Shown: positions 6,337 through 13,641 of the stretch, one piece after another
How the letters are laid out: every line of letters begins with the position of its first letter
Numbering within the stretch: position 1 is the stretch's first letter
Assembly: GCA_050485745.1 (NCBI GenBank)
Contig: JBJHBY010000061.1
Span: 1 to 15,895 of the forward strand
Origin: JBJHBY01 sp050485745
Lineage (GTDB): Bacteria > Pseudomonadota > Gammaproteobacteria > Pseudomonadales > CAMLJR01
Direction: 5' to 3'
DNA length: 15,895 bases
Notes under the pieces: model-generated
Told to the model about the DNA's origin: nothing
The model's database searches: none
The model's input: the letters and a program-made list of their open reading frames with translations, nothing else
Program-made: the position numbers and the translations under genes

Positions 6337-8358
6337 ATGAACAGCCTGCTCAAGCCAGCCACCTGGCTGATGGATCACTTCCGCTATCCGGTCAAGTTTG
6401 GCCTGATCTTCACTGCGGTGCTGCTGCCGATGCTGCTGCTCAGTGCGATAGCGGTCAGCGGCATGAATGAAACCCTGCGTTTCACCCACAACAAGCACCA
6501 TGGTTTGCAGTACATCGTCGGTGTTCGTGAGCTGCTCGAGGACACGCAACAGCATCGCGGCGTCATGGCGGCGCTACTGGGAGGAGATGAAAGCATGCGG
6601 GTCCGTGCCCAGTCGATTCGCGCGGATGTCGATCGCTCCCTGGAAGCCCTGCGCCAGATCGAACAGCGGGGTCAAGGCCTGGAGGGAACAGCCACCCGGG
6701 TCGAAGATATCTCCAGGCACTGGCGGGAGATCAGTGGCAGCACTATCTCTGCCCAGGACAGCTACCGGCGCCACACGGCGATGATCGCCGAGTTGCTGGC
6801 CCTCATCAGCCTGGTGGCTGATGTCTCGGAAATTACCCTGGATCCTCATCTCGACAGTTATTACCTCGGTGACGCACTCGTGCAGCGCCTGCCCCATCTG
6901 AGCGAAATCATGGGGCAGGCCCGTGCACTGGGTAGCGCAGCCGCGGCGGCAGGCCGGCTGGAGGCCGAGCAACGCCTTGAGCTGGCCATCCTCAGCAGCA
7001 ATATGCAGCGTTACAGCACGGACCTGGAGTCGGGTCTGCAAGCGGCGGTGCGTGCCAACCCCGCACTGAACACGGCGCTGGCCGCCGCTGTCCAGTCCAG
7101 CGCCCAGGGCATCGCCAGGTTTTCCGATATTCTGCAGCGGCGTGTGCTCGACAGTGAGATGATTGCCATTCCCGCAGGGGAGATTTTCGATGCGGGGACG
7201 GACTCCATTACGCGCACCTTCGCCCTGTATGACACCATCGTGCCGGAGCTGCAGGCTCTGTTCGAGGCGCGTATCCAGACGACCACGCGCACCCGGCTTG
7301 TCGCCCTGCTGACCGTGCTCGCGGTGCTGTTGCTCATGGCCTGGCTGTTTGCCGGCCTGTACCGCTCGATTATCGTCAGCGTGCAGCGCATTGGTGAGGG
7401 CGCAAGGCAACTGGCGGCCGGTGACCTGACCCGTCGCATCGAGATTCAGTCGCAGGATGAGATGCAGCGCATCGCCGCCAGCTTCAACGACATGGCGGCG
7501 CAGTTCGAGGAACTGCTGCGCCAGATCAGCGGTGCCACCACACAGCTGGCCTCGGCCTCGGAGGAACTGGCGGCGGTGGCGGACGACAGCACCCGCAACG
7601 TACAGCGCCAGCGCCAGGAAACCGACCAGGTGGCCACCGCCATGCAGGAAATGGCTTCCACCGTGCAGGAGGTCGCCGGTAATGCCAACAGCACGGCGGG
7701 TGCCACCGCGCAGACCGATCGGCAATCCCGCAGTGGCCTCGAGGTGGTGCGGGCGGCCTCGGCGTCGATCAGCGATCTCGCCCGGGAAGTGGAAAACGCC
7801 GCCGCGGTGATCGGCCGGGTTTCATCCGACAGCGAACGCATCGGCGCGGTGCTGGATGTGATTCGCGGCATTGCCGAGCAGACCAACCTGCTGGCGCTGA
7901 ATGCTGCCATCGAGGCGGCCCGGGCCGGTGAGCAGGGTCGCGGTTTCGCCGTGGTTGCTGACGAAGTCCGCACCCTGGCGGGGCGGACCCACCAGTCGAC
8001 CCAGGAAATCCAGGACATGATCGAAAACCTGCAGACGAGTGTGCGCGAGGCGGTGCAGGCCATGGACAACAGCCAGCGCCAGGCCCAGGGCGGGGTGCAG
8101 CGAGCGGATGAAGCCGCCGGTGTGCTGGAAAGTATCAGCGAGGCGGTGTCCGGGATCAGCGACATGAACGTGCAGATCGCCTCGGCTGCCGAGCAGCAGA
8201 GTGTGACGGCGGAGCAGATCAACCGCAGCATCATCAGCATCCGCGAAGTCTCGGAGCAGACGGCGGCGGCCTCGGAACAAAGTATGGCTGCCAGCCAGGA
8301 ACTGGCGCGCCTGGCGGCGGAACTGCAGGGCCTGACCCGGCGCTTTGTTCTTTCCTGA
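6337..8358 (+). CDS. Transmembrane methyl-accepting chemotaxis protein with an all-helical sensor domain
   Basis: A 673-residue inner-membrane chemoreceptor. Helix 1 is at about residues 18-42 and helix 2 at about 320-345, enclosing a roughly 280-residue periplasmic region that looks entirely alpha-helical. It contains TLDPHLDSYYLGDALVQRLP, a motif I associate with helical-bundle sensor regions of receptors and kinases; it is not a Cache fold. A HAMP domain follows (about 346-398, LAAGDLTRRIE, DEMQRIAASFNDMA). The kinase-control hairpin tip at about 514-537 reads EQTNLLALNAAIEAARAGEQ. No C-terminal CheR-tethering pentapeptide is present. I chose the ATG at 6337 over the overlapping TTG because GGGAG (6325-6329) lies 7 bases upstream. 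The 66-base gap from the ANTAR gene holds a small hairpin at 6290-6304 with no T-run, so read-through is likely. The ligand is unknown; CheA and CheW must act in trans. Confidence 0.93.
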   Translation: MNSLLKPATWLMDHFRYPVKFGLIFTAVLLPMLLLSAIAVSGMNETLRFTHNKHHGLQYIVGVRELLEDTQQHRGVMAALLGGDESMRVRAQSIRADVDRSLEALRQIEQRGQGLEGTATRVEDISRHWREISGSTISAQDSYRRHTAMIAELLALISLVADVSEITLDPHLDSYYLGDALVQRLPHLSEIMGQARALGSAAAAAGRLEAEQRLELAILSSNMQRYSTDLESGLQAAVRANPALNTALAAAVQSSAQGIARFSDILQRRVLDSEMIAIPAGEIFDAGTDSITRTFALYDTIVPELQALFEARIQTTTRTRLVALLTVLAVLLLMAWLFAGLYRSIIVSVQRIGEGARQLAAGDLTRRIEIQSQDEMQRIAASFNDMAAQFEELLRQISGATTQLASASEELAAVADDSTRNVQRQRQETDQVATAMQEMASTVQEVAGNANSTAGATAQTDRQSRSGLEVVRAASASISDLAREVENAAAVIGRVSSDSERIGAVLDVIRGIAEQTNLLALNAAIEAARAGEQGRGFAVVADEVRTLAGRTHQSTQEIQDMIENLQTSVREAVQAMDNSQRQAQGGVQRADEAAGVLESISEAVSGISDMNVQIASAAEQQSVTAEQINRSIISIREVSEQTAAASEQSMAASQELARLAAELQGLTRRFVLS

Positions 8359-8390
8359 CAGGCTGGTGATCGAGCGTGGGTCGCCGAAGT

Positions 8391-8419
8391 TTGCGCGCCG
8401 TGACAGGCTGTACTACAGT
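8391..8419 (+). promoter_or_regulatory. Candidate promoter for the Aer-like receptor
   Basis: TTGCGC (8391-8396), a 17-base spacer and TACAGT (8414-8419). The -10 box and spacing match the candidate at 1877-1905, including the wider CTACAGTC sequence. This suggests the two transcription units share a promoter type, though both matches are modest. Confidence 0.35.
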
Positions 8420-8679
8420 CAAATCCATACGCCGTGCAGGGATTTGGAAGTGGCCTGCGCAGCCAGTGACGGCCCCCGAAACCAGCCCGTCATGCCTGTG
8501 GCCGCGCGCCTTCGGCGTCGCCACGCAGGGCCCCAACCCCGCCCATCGTTGTCTCCCCGACAATCCGATACCGACCTGGAAAGGTGGTCGTGCGCCGCGA
8601 CGTCCCGGTCATGCCGGGAGTCGGCCGGTGTACCGGCAGTCCACTCCTTCCTGGACACAACCAGTGAGGTAGGGCAAAC
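8420..8679 (+). promoter_or_regulatory. Long structured leader of the Aer-like receptor gene
   Basis: The 321-base gap 8359-8679 has no convincing gene. After the candidate promoter it can form several hairpins. A long imperfect one at 8494-8529 has outer CCTG/CAGG, TGGC/GCCA and inner GCGCC/GGCGT stems. A short one at 8574-8585 has ACCT/AGGT around GGAA. Then come two adjacent hairpins: 8604-8618 (CCCGG stem, loop TCATG, extended by GAC/GTC at 8599-8622) and 8624-8637 (GCCGG stem, loop TGTA). None has a following T-run. I compared it with the GEMM c-di-GMP riboswitch core and did not find that core. Function unknown. Confidence 0.4.
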
Positions 8680-10263
8680 GTGAAGATCAATCTCCCCGTT
8701 ACCGGCAGGGAAGTGCGGTTTGCGCCGGAATCGAACATTCTTTCAACCACCAACCCCAAGGGCAGCATCACCTATGTGAATGATGCCTTCATCGAGATCA
8801 GTGGTTTCGAAAAGGAAGAGTTGCTGCAGCGAAACCACAATATCATCCGTCACCCGGATATGCCCACCGAGGCCTTTGCCGACTTGTGGCAGAACCTGAA
8901 ATCGGGTCGTCCATGGATGGGGCTGGTCAAGAACCGCTGCAAGAACGGCGACCACTACTGGGTCAGTGCCTATGTCATGCCCATCGTGCGCGACGGTGCG
9001 GTGACCGAGTACCAGTCCGTGCGCACCCTGCCGGCACGGCACCTGGTGCAGCGCGCCGAGCGCCTGTACGCGACCCTGCGCGCCGGCAAACTGCCCCTCG
9101 CCCTGCGCCTGCCGGCACTCCCCGTTGCGGTGAAATTCCAGGTTGGAATCCTGCTCAGTTGCCTGGGCGTGCTCCTCGGTGCCCGTCTGCTCGGTGCCGA
9201 CATGGCAGCCGTAACCCTTCCCGTGCTGGCCATGACGTTGTTGGCCGCGTGCTGGAGCGGGTCGCAGACACGGGTGCTGGGCGCGCTCGCCCGGCGTGCC
9301 CGCGCGGTGGTCGACAACCCGCTGGGGCAGTTGGCCTACACCGGGCGCAGCGATGACTACGGTGCCATCGAATTTGCCATCTGCATGCTCGAGGGCGAGG
9401 CCTCGGCGGCGGTGGGACGGGTGGCGGATTCTGCCGCGCAGCTGGCGAGCCACGCCGAGGCCATGGTGGGTTCCGTGGAACAGGCGCGTGCGGAATGCCA
9501 GCGCCAGTTCGCCGAGACCGAACAGGTGGCGACGGCGATCACGGAGATGAGCGCCAGCATCCAGGAGGTGGCGCGCCATGCCCAGGGTACGGTCGAGGCC
9601 ACCCGCGGCGTCGATGCCAGTGCGGCGGCGGGGCGTCAGGTGACCCTGGCCACCGGTGACATGATTCGCGAGCTGTCGGCACAGATCGCCCACGCCTCCG
9701 AGGTGATCGAAACACTGCATCGCGACAGCGAATCGATCAGCTCCGTGCTCGACGTGATTTGCGGTGTGGCCGAGCAGACCAATCTGCTGGCCCTGAACGC
9801 CGCCATTGAGGCGGCGCGGGCGGGCGAGCAGGGCCGCGGTTTTTCCGTGGTGGCGGACGAAGTACGTGCGCTGGCTTCGCGCACCCAGAGTTCGACCCAG
9901 GAGATCCAGGGCATGATCGAACGTCTGCAAAGCGGTTCGATGGAGGCGGTGGGCGTGATGGCGCGCAGCCGCGAACAGGCCCAGCGCAGTGTCGAGCAAT
10001 CCGCCGGAGCCATCGAGGCCCTGGACGAGATTGTGCGCGGGGTCGTTGCCATCAGCGAGATGAATGTGCAAATCGCCGCCGCGGTCGAGCAGCAGGGCGC
10101 GGTCGGCGAGGACATTGGCCGCAGCACTCAGAACATTCGCATGGCCGCCGACAGCAGCGCGGAAACCAGCCTGCAACTGGAGGACGCCTCGGTGTGCGTG
10201 GCGGGCCTGGCGCGTGAACTGCAGGCGCTCGCGGACCAGTTCTGGAGCCGGCGCAAGCGTTGA
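8680..10263 (+). CDS. Aer-like PAS chemoreceptor (predicted redox/oxygen taxis)
   Basis: A 527-residue receptor. The N-terminal PAS domain (about residues 10-115) resembles that of Aer, which binds FAD: SITYVNDAFIEISGF, NHNIIRHPDMPTEAFADLW and LVKNRCKNGDHYWV all match Aer's layout. A tight membrane hairpin follows (about 150-190) with almost no periplasmic loop, so sensing would be cytoplasmic. No well-conserved HAMP is visible; a short linker (about 195-240) leads into the signalling domain, whose tip reads EQTNLLALNAAIEAARAGEQ starting at residue 365. The start is GTG at 8680, supported by GAGG and AGGG (8666-8674) 5-10 bases upstream. In-frame alternatives would cut into the PAS domain. 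Aer infers cell energy status from FAD redox state; the same role is inferred here but not proven. Confidence 0.92.
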   Translation: MKINLPVTGREVRFAPESNILSTTNPKGSITYVNDAFIEISGFEKEELLQRNHNIIRHPDMPTEAFADLWQNLKSGRPWMGLVKNRCKNGDHYWVSAYVMPIVRDGAVTEYQSVRTLPARHLVQRAERLYATLRAGKLPLALRLPALPVAVKFQVGILLSCLGVLLGARLLGADMAAVTLPVLAMTLLAACWSGSQTRVLGALARRARAVVDNPLGQLAYTGRSDDYGAIEFAICMLEGEASAAVGRVADSAAQLASHAEAMVGSVEQARAECQRQFAETEQVATAITEMSASIQEVARHAQGTVEATRGVDASAAAGRQVTLATGDMIRELSAQIAHASEVIETLHRDSESISSVLDVICGVAEQTNLLALNAAIEAARAGEQGRGFSVVADEVRALASRTQSSTQEIQGMIERLQSGSMEAVGVMARSREQAQRSVEQSAGAIEALDEIVRGVVAISEMNVQIAAAVEQQGAVGEDIGRSTQNIRMAADSSAETSLQLEDASVCVAGLARELQALADQFWSRRKR

Positions 10264-10270
10264 TGCCCGG

Positions 10271-10287
10271 TCCGGCCACTGGCCGGA
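10271..10287 (+). other. Strong hairpin just after the Aer-like receptor gene
   Basis: TCCGGCC and GGCCGGA pair perfectly over 7 bases around the three-base loop ACT, 8 bases after the stop codon. There is no following T-run, so an intrinsic terminator is not supported. It may stabilise the 3' end or be part of the leader of the next gene. Confidence 0.4.
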
Positions 10288-10297
10288 GGCTAATGCA

Positions 10298-10356
10298 TGC
10301 CGGGTTAATGCGGCACATGGACGTGCCGCCGACGGGCGCAAGATGACGGCGGGCGC
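10298..10356 (+). promoter_or_regulatory. Candidate attenuator-like leader with an ANTAR-type hexaloop, upstream of the hybrid kinase
   Basis: Three stems overlap so that neighbours exclude each other. Stem A: TGCCG 10298-10302 with CGGCA 10311-10315. Stem B: GCGGCAC 10310-10316 with GTGCCGC 10323-10329, seven perfect pairs closing the six-base loop ATGGAC. Stem C: GTGCCGCCG 10323-10331 with 10347-10356, nine pairs with one G-U and one bulged G. Loop B has A at position 1 and G at position 4, as in RNAs bound by ANTAR proteins, and an ANTAR regulator is encoded 4 kb upstream. Against it: no second matching hexaloop hairpin was found, and stem C is followed by AAAGTGAATAG rather than a T-run. 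Confidence 0.35.
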
Positions 10357-10376
10357 AAAGTGAATAGCAGAGAGGG

Positions 10377-12356
10377 ATGAAGCAGGTGGTGAAGGGCATG
10401 GACATCCTGGCGGGGCGTGATCTGCAGGAGCTGCAGGAACTCCTGGGCGAGCTGGCGCGGGAGCGGCTCGCCGTGGATGCCCATGCCATCGTCAGCGTCA
10501 CCGACGTGCGCGGGACGATCACCTACGTCAACGACCGCTTCTGCAGCATCAGTGGCTACGGGCGCGACGAGCTGATCGGCCGGAACCACCGTGTGGTGCG
10601 CTCGGAGCGCCACTCGAGCGATTTCTATCGGGAGTTGTGGCGCACCATCAGCAGCGGTGAGGTCTGGCGTGGCGAACTCTGCAACCGGCGCAAGGATGGC
10701 AGCCACTACTGGGTGGAAACCACCATCGTTCCCCTGGCGGGTGCGGATGGCCGGCCCGTCGAGTACATCTCGATCCGCACCGACATCAGTCGTCTGAAGC
10801 AAACGGAGGAGGCACTCAGAATCAGCGAGGAGCGCCTGCGTCGCAGCCAGATCTACGCCAATATCGGCACCTGGGACTGGAACCTGCGCACGGGCGAACT
10901 GTTCTGGTCCGAGCGCATTCCCACTTTCTTCGGCTATGCCCCCGGGACGCTGGACACCAGCTACGGGAATTTCATCGCCGCGGTGCACCCGGAGGATCGC
11001 GAGGCGGTGATCAACGCCGTCAATGCCTGTGTCGAGCACGGCGCCGAATACGACATCGAGCACCGCTGCGTGTGGCCCGACGGCAGCGTGGTCTGGCTGC
11101 TGGAGCGCGGCGACGTGGTGCGCGCCGAGGACGGTACGCCACTGCACATGCTCGGCGTGGTGCAGGACATCACCCGGCGCAAGCGCGCGGAGTTCGAATT
11201 GATCGCCGCGCGCGAGGAGGCGGAACGCGCCAGCCAGGCGAAATCCGATTTCCTGTCCAGCATGAGCCACGAACTGCGCACCCCGATGAACGCCATTCTC
11301 GGTTTTGGCCAGTTGCTGGAATACGACGGTGGCCTGGCCGATGAGCAGATGGACAATGTGCGCGAGATCCTCAAGGCCGGTCGCCACCTGCTGGAGCTGA
11401 TCAACGAAGTGCTGGATCTCGCTCGGGTAGAGTCCGGGCGCATCAACCTCTCCCTGGAGCCGACCGCCATCGGCCCGGTCCTGACCGAGTGCTTCGGAAT
11501 TGTGCGCATCATGGCGGAACAGCGCGGTGTCAGCCTGGTACTGGGGGACATCGGCGACTGTCTGGTGCGCGCGGACCGCACCCGCCTGAAGCAGGTTCTG
11601 ATCAACCTGCTGAGCAATGCCATCAAGTACAACCGGGAGGGCGGGCGCGTCGATGTCGGCCTGCAAATGCTCGAAGACGACCAGGTGCACATCCGCGTCA
11701 ACGATACCGGTAAGGGCATTGCCGCGCAGCGCCTGGATGAACTGTTCCAGCCCTTCAACCGCTTGGGTGCCGACGACAGCGACATCGAGGGCACCGGCAT
11801 CGGCCTCACCATCAGCCGCCGCCTGGTGGAGATGATGGGGGGCAGCATCGGCGTCAGCAGCGAGCCTGGGGTGGGCAGCTGCTTCTGGATCCAGCTGCCC
11901 CTGGAATCCGACGATGCCTGTGTGCTGCCGGAGTCTGCGTGGCAAGAGGCCGGGGCGGAGGCGCCCCGAAGCGCGGCACAGCGCGCAACGGTGATCTACA
12001 TCGAGGACAACCCCACCAACCTCAAGCTGATCACCCAGCTTCTGGGACGGCGCCCGCAGGTGCGCCTGATCACCGCGCATACCCCTGATCTGGGCCTGGA
12101 ACTGTGCACTGCCTACCAGCCGGACCTGATCCTGCTCGACATCAACATGCCGGGCCTGGATGGCTATGCGGTGCTGAATACACTGCGCGCCGACCCGGCA
12201 CTGGCGACGGTGCCGGTGGTTGCCATCACCGCCAATGCCATGCCTCGGGACGAAGCCCGTGCGCGCCAGGCGGGCTTCGCGGACTACCTGACCAAACCGC
12301 TGGACGTGGAGCGCTTCTACGCTGCGGTCGATCATTACCTGGAGCGGGATCAGTGA
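10377..12356 (+). CDS. PAS-PAS hybrid sensor histidine kinase with C-terminal receiver
   Basis: A 659-residue cytoplasmic hybrid kinase. PAS 1 (about residues 35-140) contains ISGYGRDELIGRNHRVVRSE and is closely related to the cyclase's PAS. PAS 2 (about 150-275) is of the PAS_3 type (GTWDWNLRTGELFWSERI, AAVHPEDREAV). HisKA has phosphoacceptor H298 in SSMSHELRTPMNAILGF. The ATPase domain has the N-box LINLLSNAIKYN, DTGKGI and GTGIGLTISRRLVEMMGG. The receiver (about 540-655) has phosphoacceptor D588 (LLDINMPGLDGY) and K640 (LTKPLDVERF). GAGAGGG directly abuts the ATG at 10377, an unusually short spacing; the ATG at 10398, with AGGTGG 8 bases upstream, is an alternative that keeps all domains. 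The stop overlaps the start of the HD-GYP gene by 4 bases, so that regulator is the likely phosphotransfer partner. Confidence 0.92.
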   Translation: MKQVVKGMDILAGRDLQELQELLGELARERLAVDAHAIVSVTDVRGTITYVNDRFCSISGYGRDELIGRNHRVVRSERHSSDFYRELWRTISSGEVWRGELCNRRKDGSHYWVETTIVPLAGADGRPVEYISIRTDISRLKQTEEALRISEERLRRSQIYANIGTWDWNLRTGELFWSERIPTFFGYAPGTLDTSYGNFIAAVHPEDREAVINAVNACVEHGAEYDIEHRCVWPDGSVVWLLERGDVVRAEDGTPLHMLGVVQDITRRKRAEFELIAAREEAERASQAKSDFLSSMSHELRTPMNAILGFGQLLEYDGGLADEQMDNVREILKAGRHLLELINEVLDLARVESGRINLSLEPTAIGPVLTECFGIVRIMAEQRGVSLVLGDIGDCLVRADRTRLKQVLINLLSNAIKYNREGGRVDVGLQMLEDDQVHIRVNDTGKGIAAQRLDELFQPFNRLGADDSDIEGTGIGLTISRRLVEMMGGSIGVSSEPGVGSCFWIQLPLESDDACVLPESAWQEAGAEAPRSAAQRATVIYIEDNPTNLKLITQLLGRRPQVRLITAHTPDLGLELCTAYQPDLILLDINMPGLDGYAVLNTLRADPALATVPVVAITANAMPRDEARARQAGFADYLTKPLDVERFYAAVDHYLERDQ

Positions 12357-13429
12357 ACGGATTCGTACTGGATACCCAGGCGGCCGCCGGCGAAGGCTAT
12401 ATTCTGGTGGTGGATGATGAGCCCGGCAATCTCAAGTTGATGGAGCGCATGCTGCGCGGCCAGGGCTATGAGCGCCTGTTGCTGCTGCAGGACGCGCGCG
12501 AGGTCGTCACGCACTACCGCATGCACCGCATCGACCTGATCGTGCTCGACATCGGCATGCCGCACCTCGACGGCTTCGAGGTGCTGCGCCTGTTGCGCGA
12601 ACTGGGTGACCCGCTGCTGCCGCCGGTGATGGTGCTGACCGCGCAGAGCAGCCGGGATGTGAGTATCCGCGCCCTGAATGCCGGCGCCCGGGATTTTGTC
12701 GCCAAGCCCTTCGACCGCCTGGAACTGCTGGCGCGGGTGCGCAACCTGCTGGATGTGCAGCAGGCGCATCGCATGCTGCACGACCAGCGCGCGGCACTGG
12801 ACTCGATGGTGCGGGTGCGCACCGACGAACTGCGACGCACGCGCCTGCAGGTGGTGCAGCGCCTGGGCCGGGCGGCGGAGTATCGCGACAACGAGACGGG
12901 CAACCACGTGCTGCGCATGAGCCACACCTCGGCGCTGCTGGCGGAGGCGGCCGGGCTGGATGCGGATGCCTGTGAACTCATCCTGCACGCCAGCCCGATG
13001 CACGACATCGGCAAGATCGGCATTCCCGACCAGATCCTGCTCAAGCCGGGCAAGCTCACCGCCGCGGAGTGGGCGACCATGCAGCAGCACACCAGCATCG
13101 GCGCCAGTATTCTCGACGGGGACGACTCCGAGCTGCTGCGCCTGGCCCGGGACATCGCCCTGACCCACCACGAGAAGTGGGACGGCAGCGGCTACCCCGA
13201 TGGCCTGAGCGGCGAACACATTCCCCTGTGCGGGCGCATTGTGGCGGTGGCCGATGTGTTTGATGCGCTGATGTCGAGCCGGCCCTACAAGCCGGCCTGG
13301 CCCCTGGAGCAGACCCTGGCGTTCATCCGCGACAACGCCGGGCGCCACTTCGACCCGATGCTGGTGAACTGCCTGTTCGAGCGCCTCGACGACGTGCTTT
13401 CGGTGCGCGAGCACTTTGGTGGCGAGTAG
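12353..13429 (+). CDS. Response regulator c-di-GMP phosphodiesterase (REC-HD-GYP)
   Basis: A 358-residue cytoplasmic response regulator predicted to hydrolyse c-di-GMP. The receiver (about residues 15-130) has VVDDEPGNLKLMERML, phosphoacceptor D66 (VLDIGMPHLDGF) and K118 (VAKPFDRLEL). A coiled linker (about 135-165) leads to the HD-GYP domain. It has H217-D218 in MHDIGKIGIPDQIL, H272-H273, and GYP at 280-282 in HHEKWDGSGYPDGLSG, followed by VADVFDALMSSRPYK. The metal ligands and GYP triad look intact, so activity is expected. The start is the GTG at 12353, which overlaps the hybrid kinase stop codon (GTGA), with GGAG 8 bases upstream (12341-12344); longer readings overlap the kinase receiver. 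Coupled translation points to control by that kinase. It is the opposite activity to the cyclase at the other end of the block. The rimO remnant starts 5 bases after the stop codon. Confidence 0.94.
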   Translation: MNGFVLDTQAAAGEGYILVVDDEPGNLKLMERMLRGQGYERLLLLQDAREVVTHYRMHRIDLIVLDIGMPHLDGFEVLRLLRELGDPLLPPVMVLTAQSSRDVSIRALNAGARDFVAKPFDRLELLARVRNLLDVQQAHRMLHDQRAALDSMVRVRTDELRRTRLQVVQRLGRAAEYRDNETGNHVLRMSHTSALLAEAAGLDADACELILHASPMHDIGKIGIPDQILLKPGKLTAAEWATMQQHTSIGASILDGDDSELLRLARDIALTHHEKWDGSGYPDGLSGEHIPLCGRIVAVADVFDALMSSRPYKPAWPLEQTLAFIRDNAGRHFDPMLVNCLFERLDDVLSVREHFGGE

Positions 13430-13434
13430 GCAAG

Positions 13435-13609
13435 GGCGCTGTCGATAAAGCCGCAGGTACTCACCAAGACGACATCGGCGTCCTCGTAGCTGGGCACGAC
13501 CTCATAGCCCTCCAGCCGCAGCTGGGTGAGGATGCGCTCGGAATCGACCAGGGTCCTGGGGCAGCCGGGGCTGACCCTGCCGACCCTGCGGGCTTGCGTG
13601 TCGTGACTG
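13435..13609 (-). pseudogene. rimO 5' fragment, second copy of the direct repeat (decayed duplicate)
   Basis: This stretch matches nucleotides 6-180 of rimO (1600-1774) with 6 substitutions and no gaps, and lacks both the rimO start codon and everything after about codon 60. All six differences change the amino acid: M13R, L16P, K20R, A21T, V50L and N52S. L16P and N52S lie beside the cluster cysteines C18 and C54. That pattern fits loss of selection. An open reading frame passes through the copy in the rimO frame but is only 58 rimO codons fused to unrelated sequence. It adjoins the HD-GYP gene on one side and a broken glutathione S-transferase on the other, so it marks a rearrangement junction. 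Confidence 0.93.
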
Positions 13610-13641
13610 ACCGGCCCGCTGCTGCCGAACAGGACGCGACC

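Noticed and set aside
8498..8640. GEMM (c-di-GMP-I) riboswitch upstream of the Aer-like receptor
   Set aside because: A short stretch near 8523 and a GGAA-loop hairpin look superficially similar, but the conserved core after the tetraloop helix is missing.
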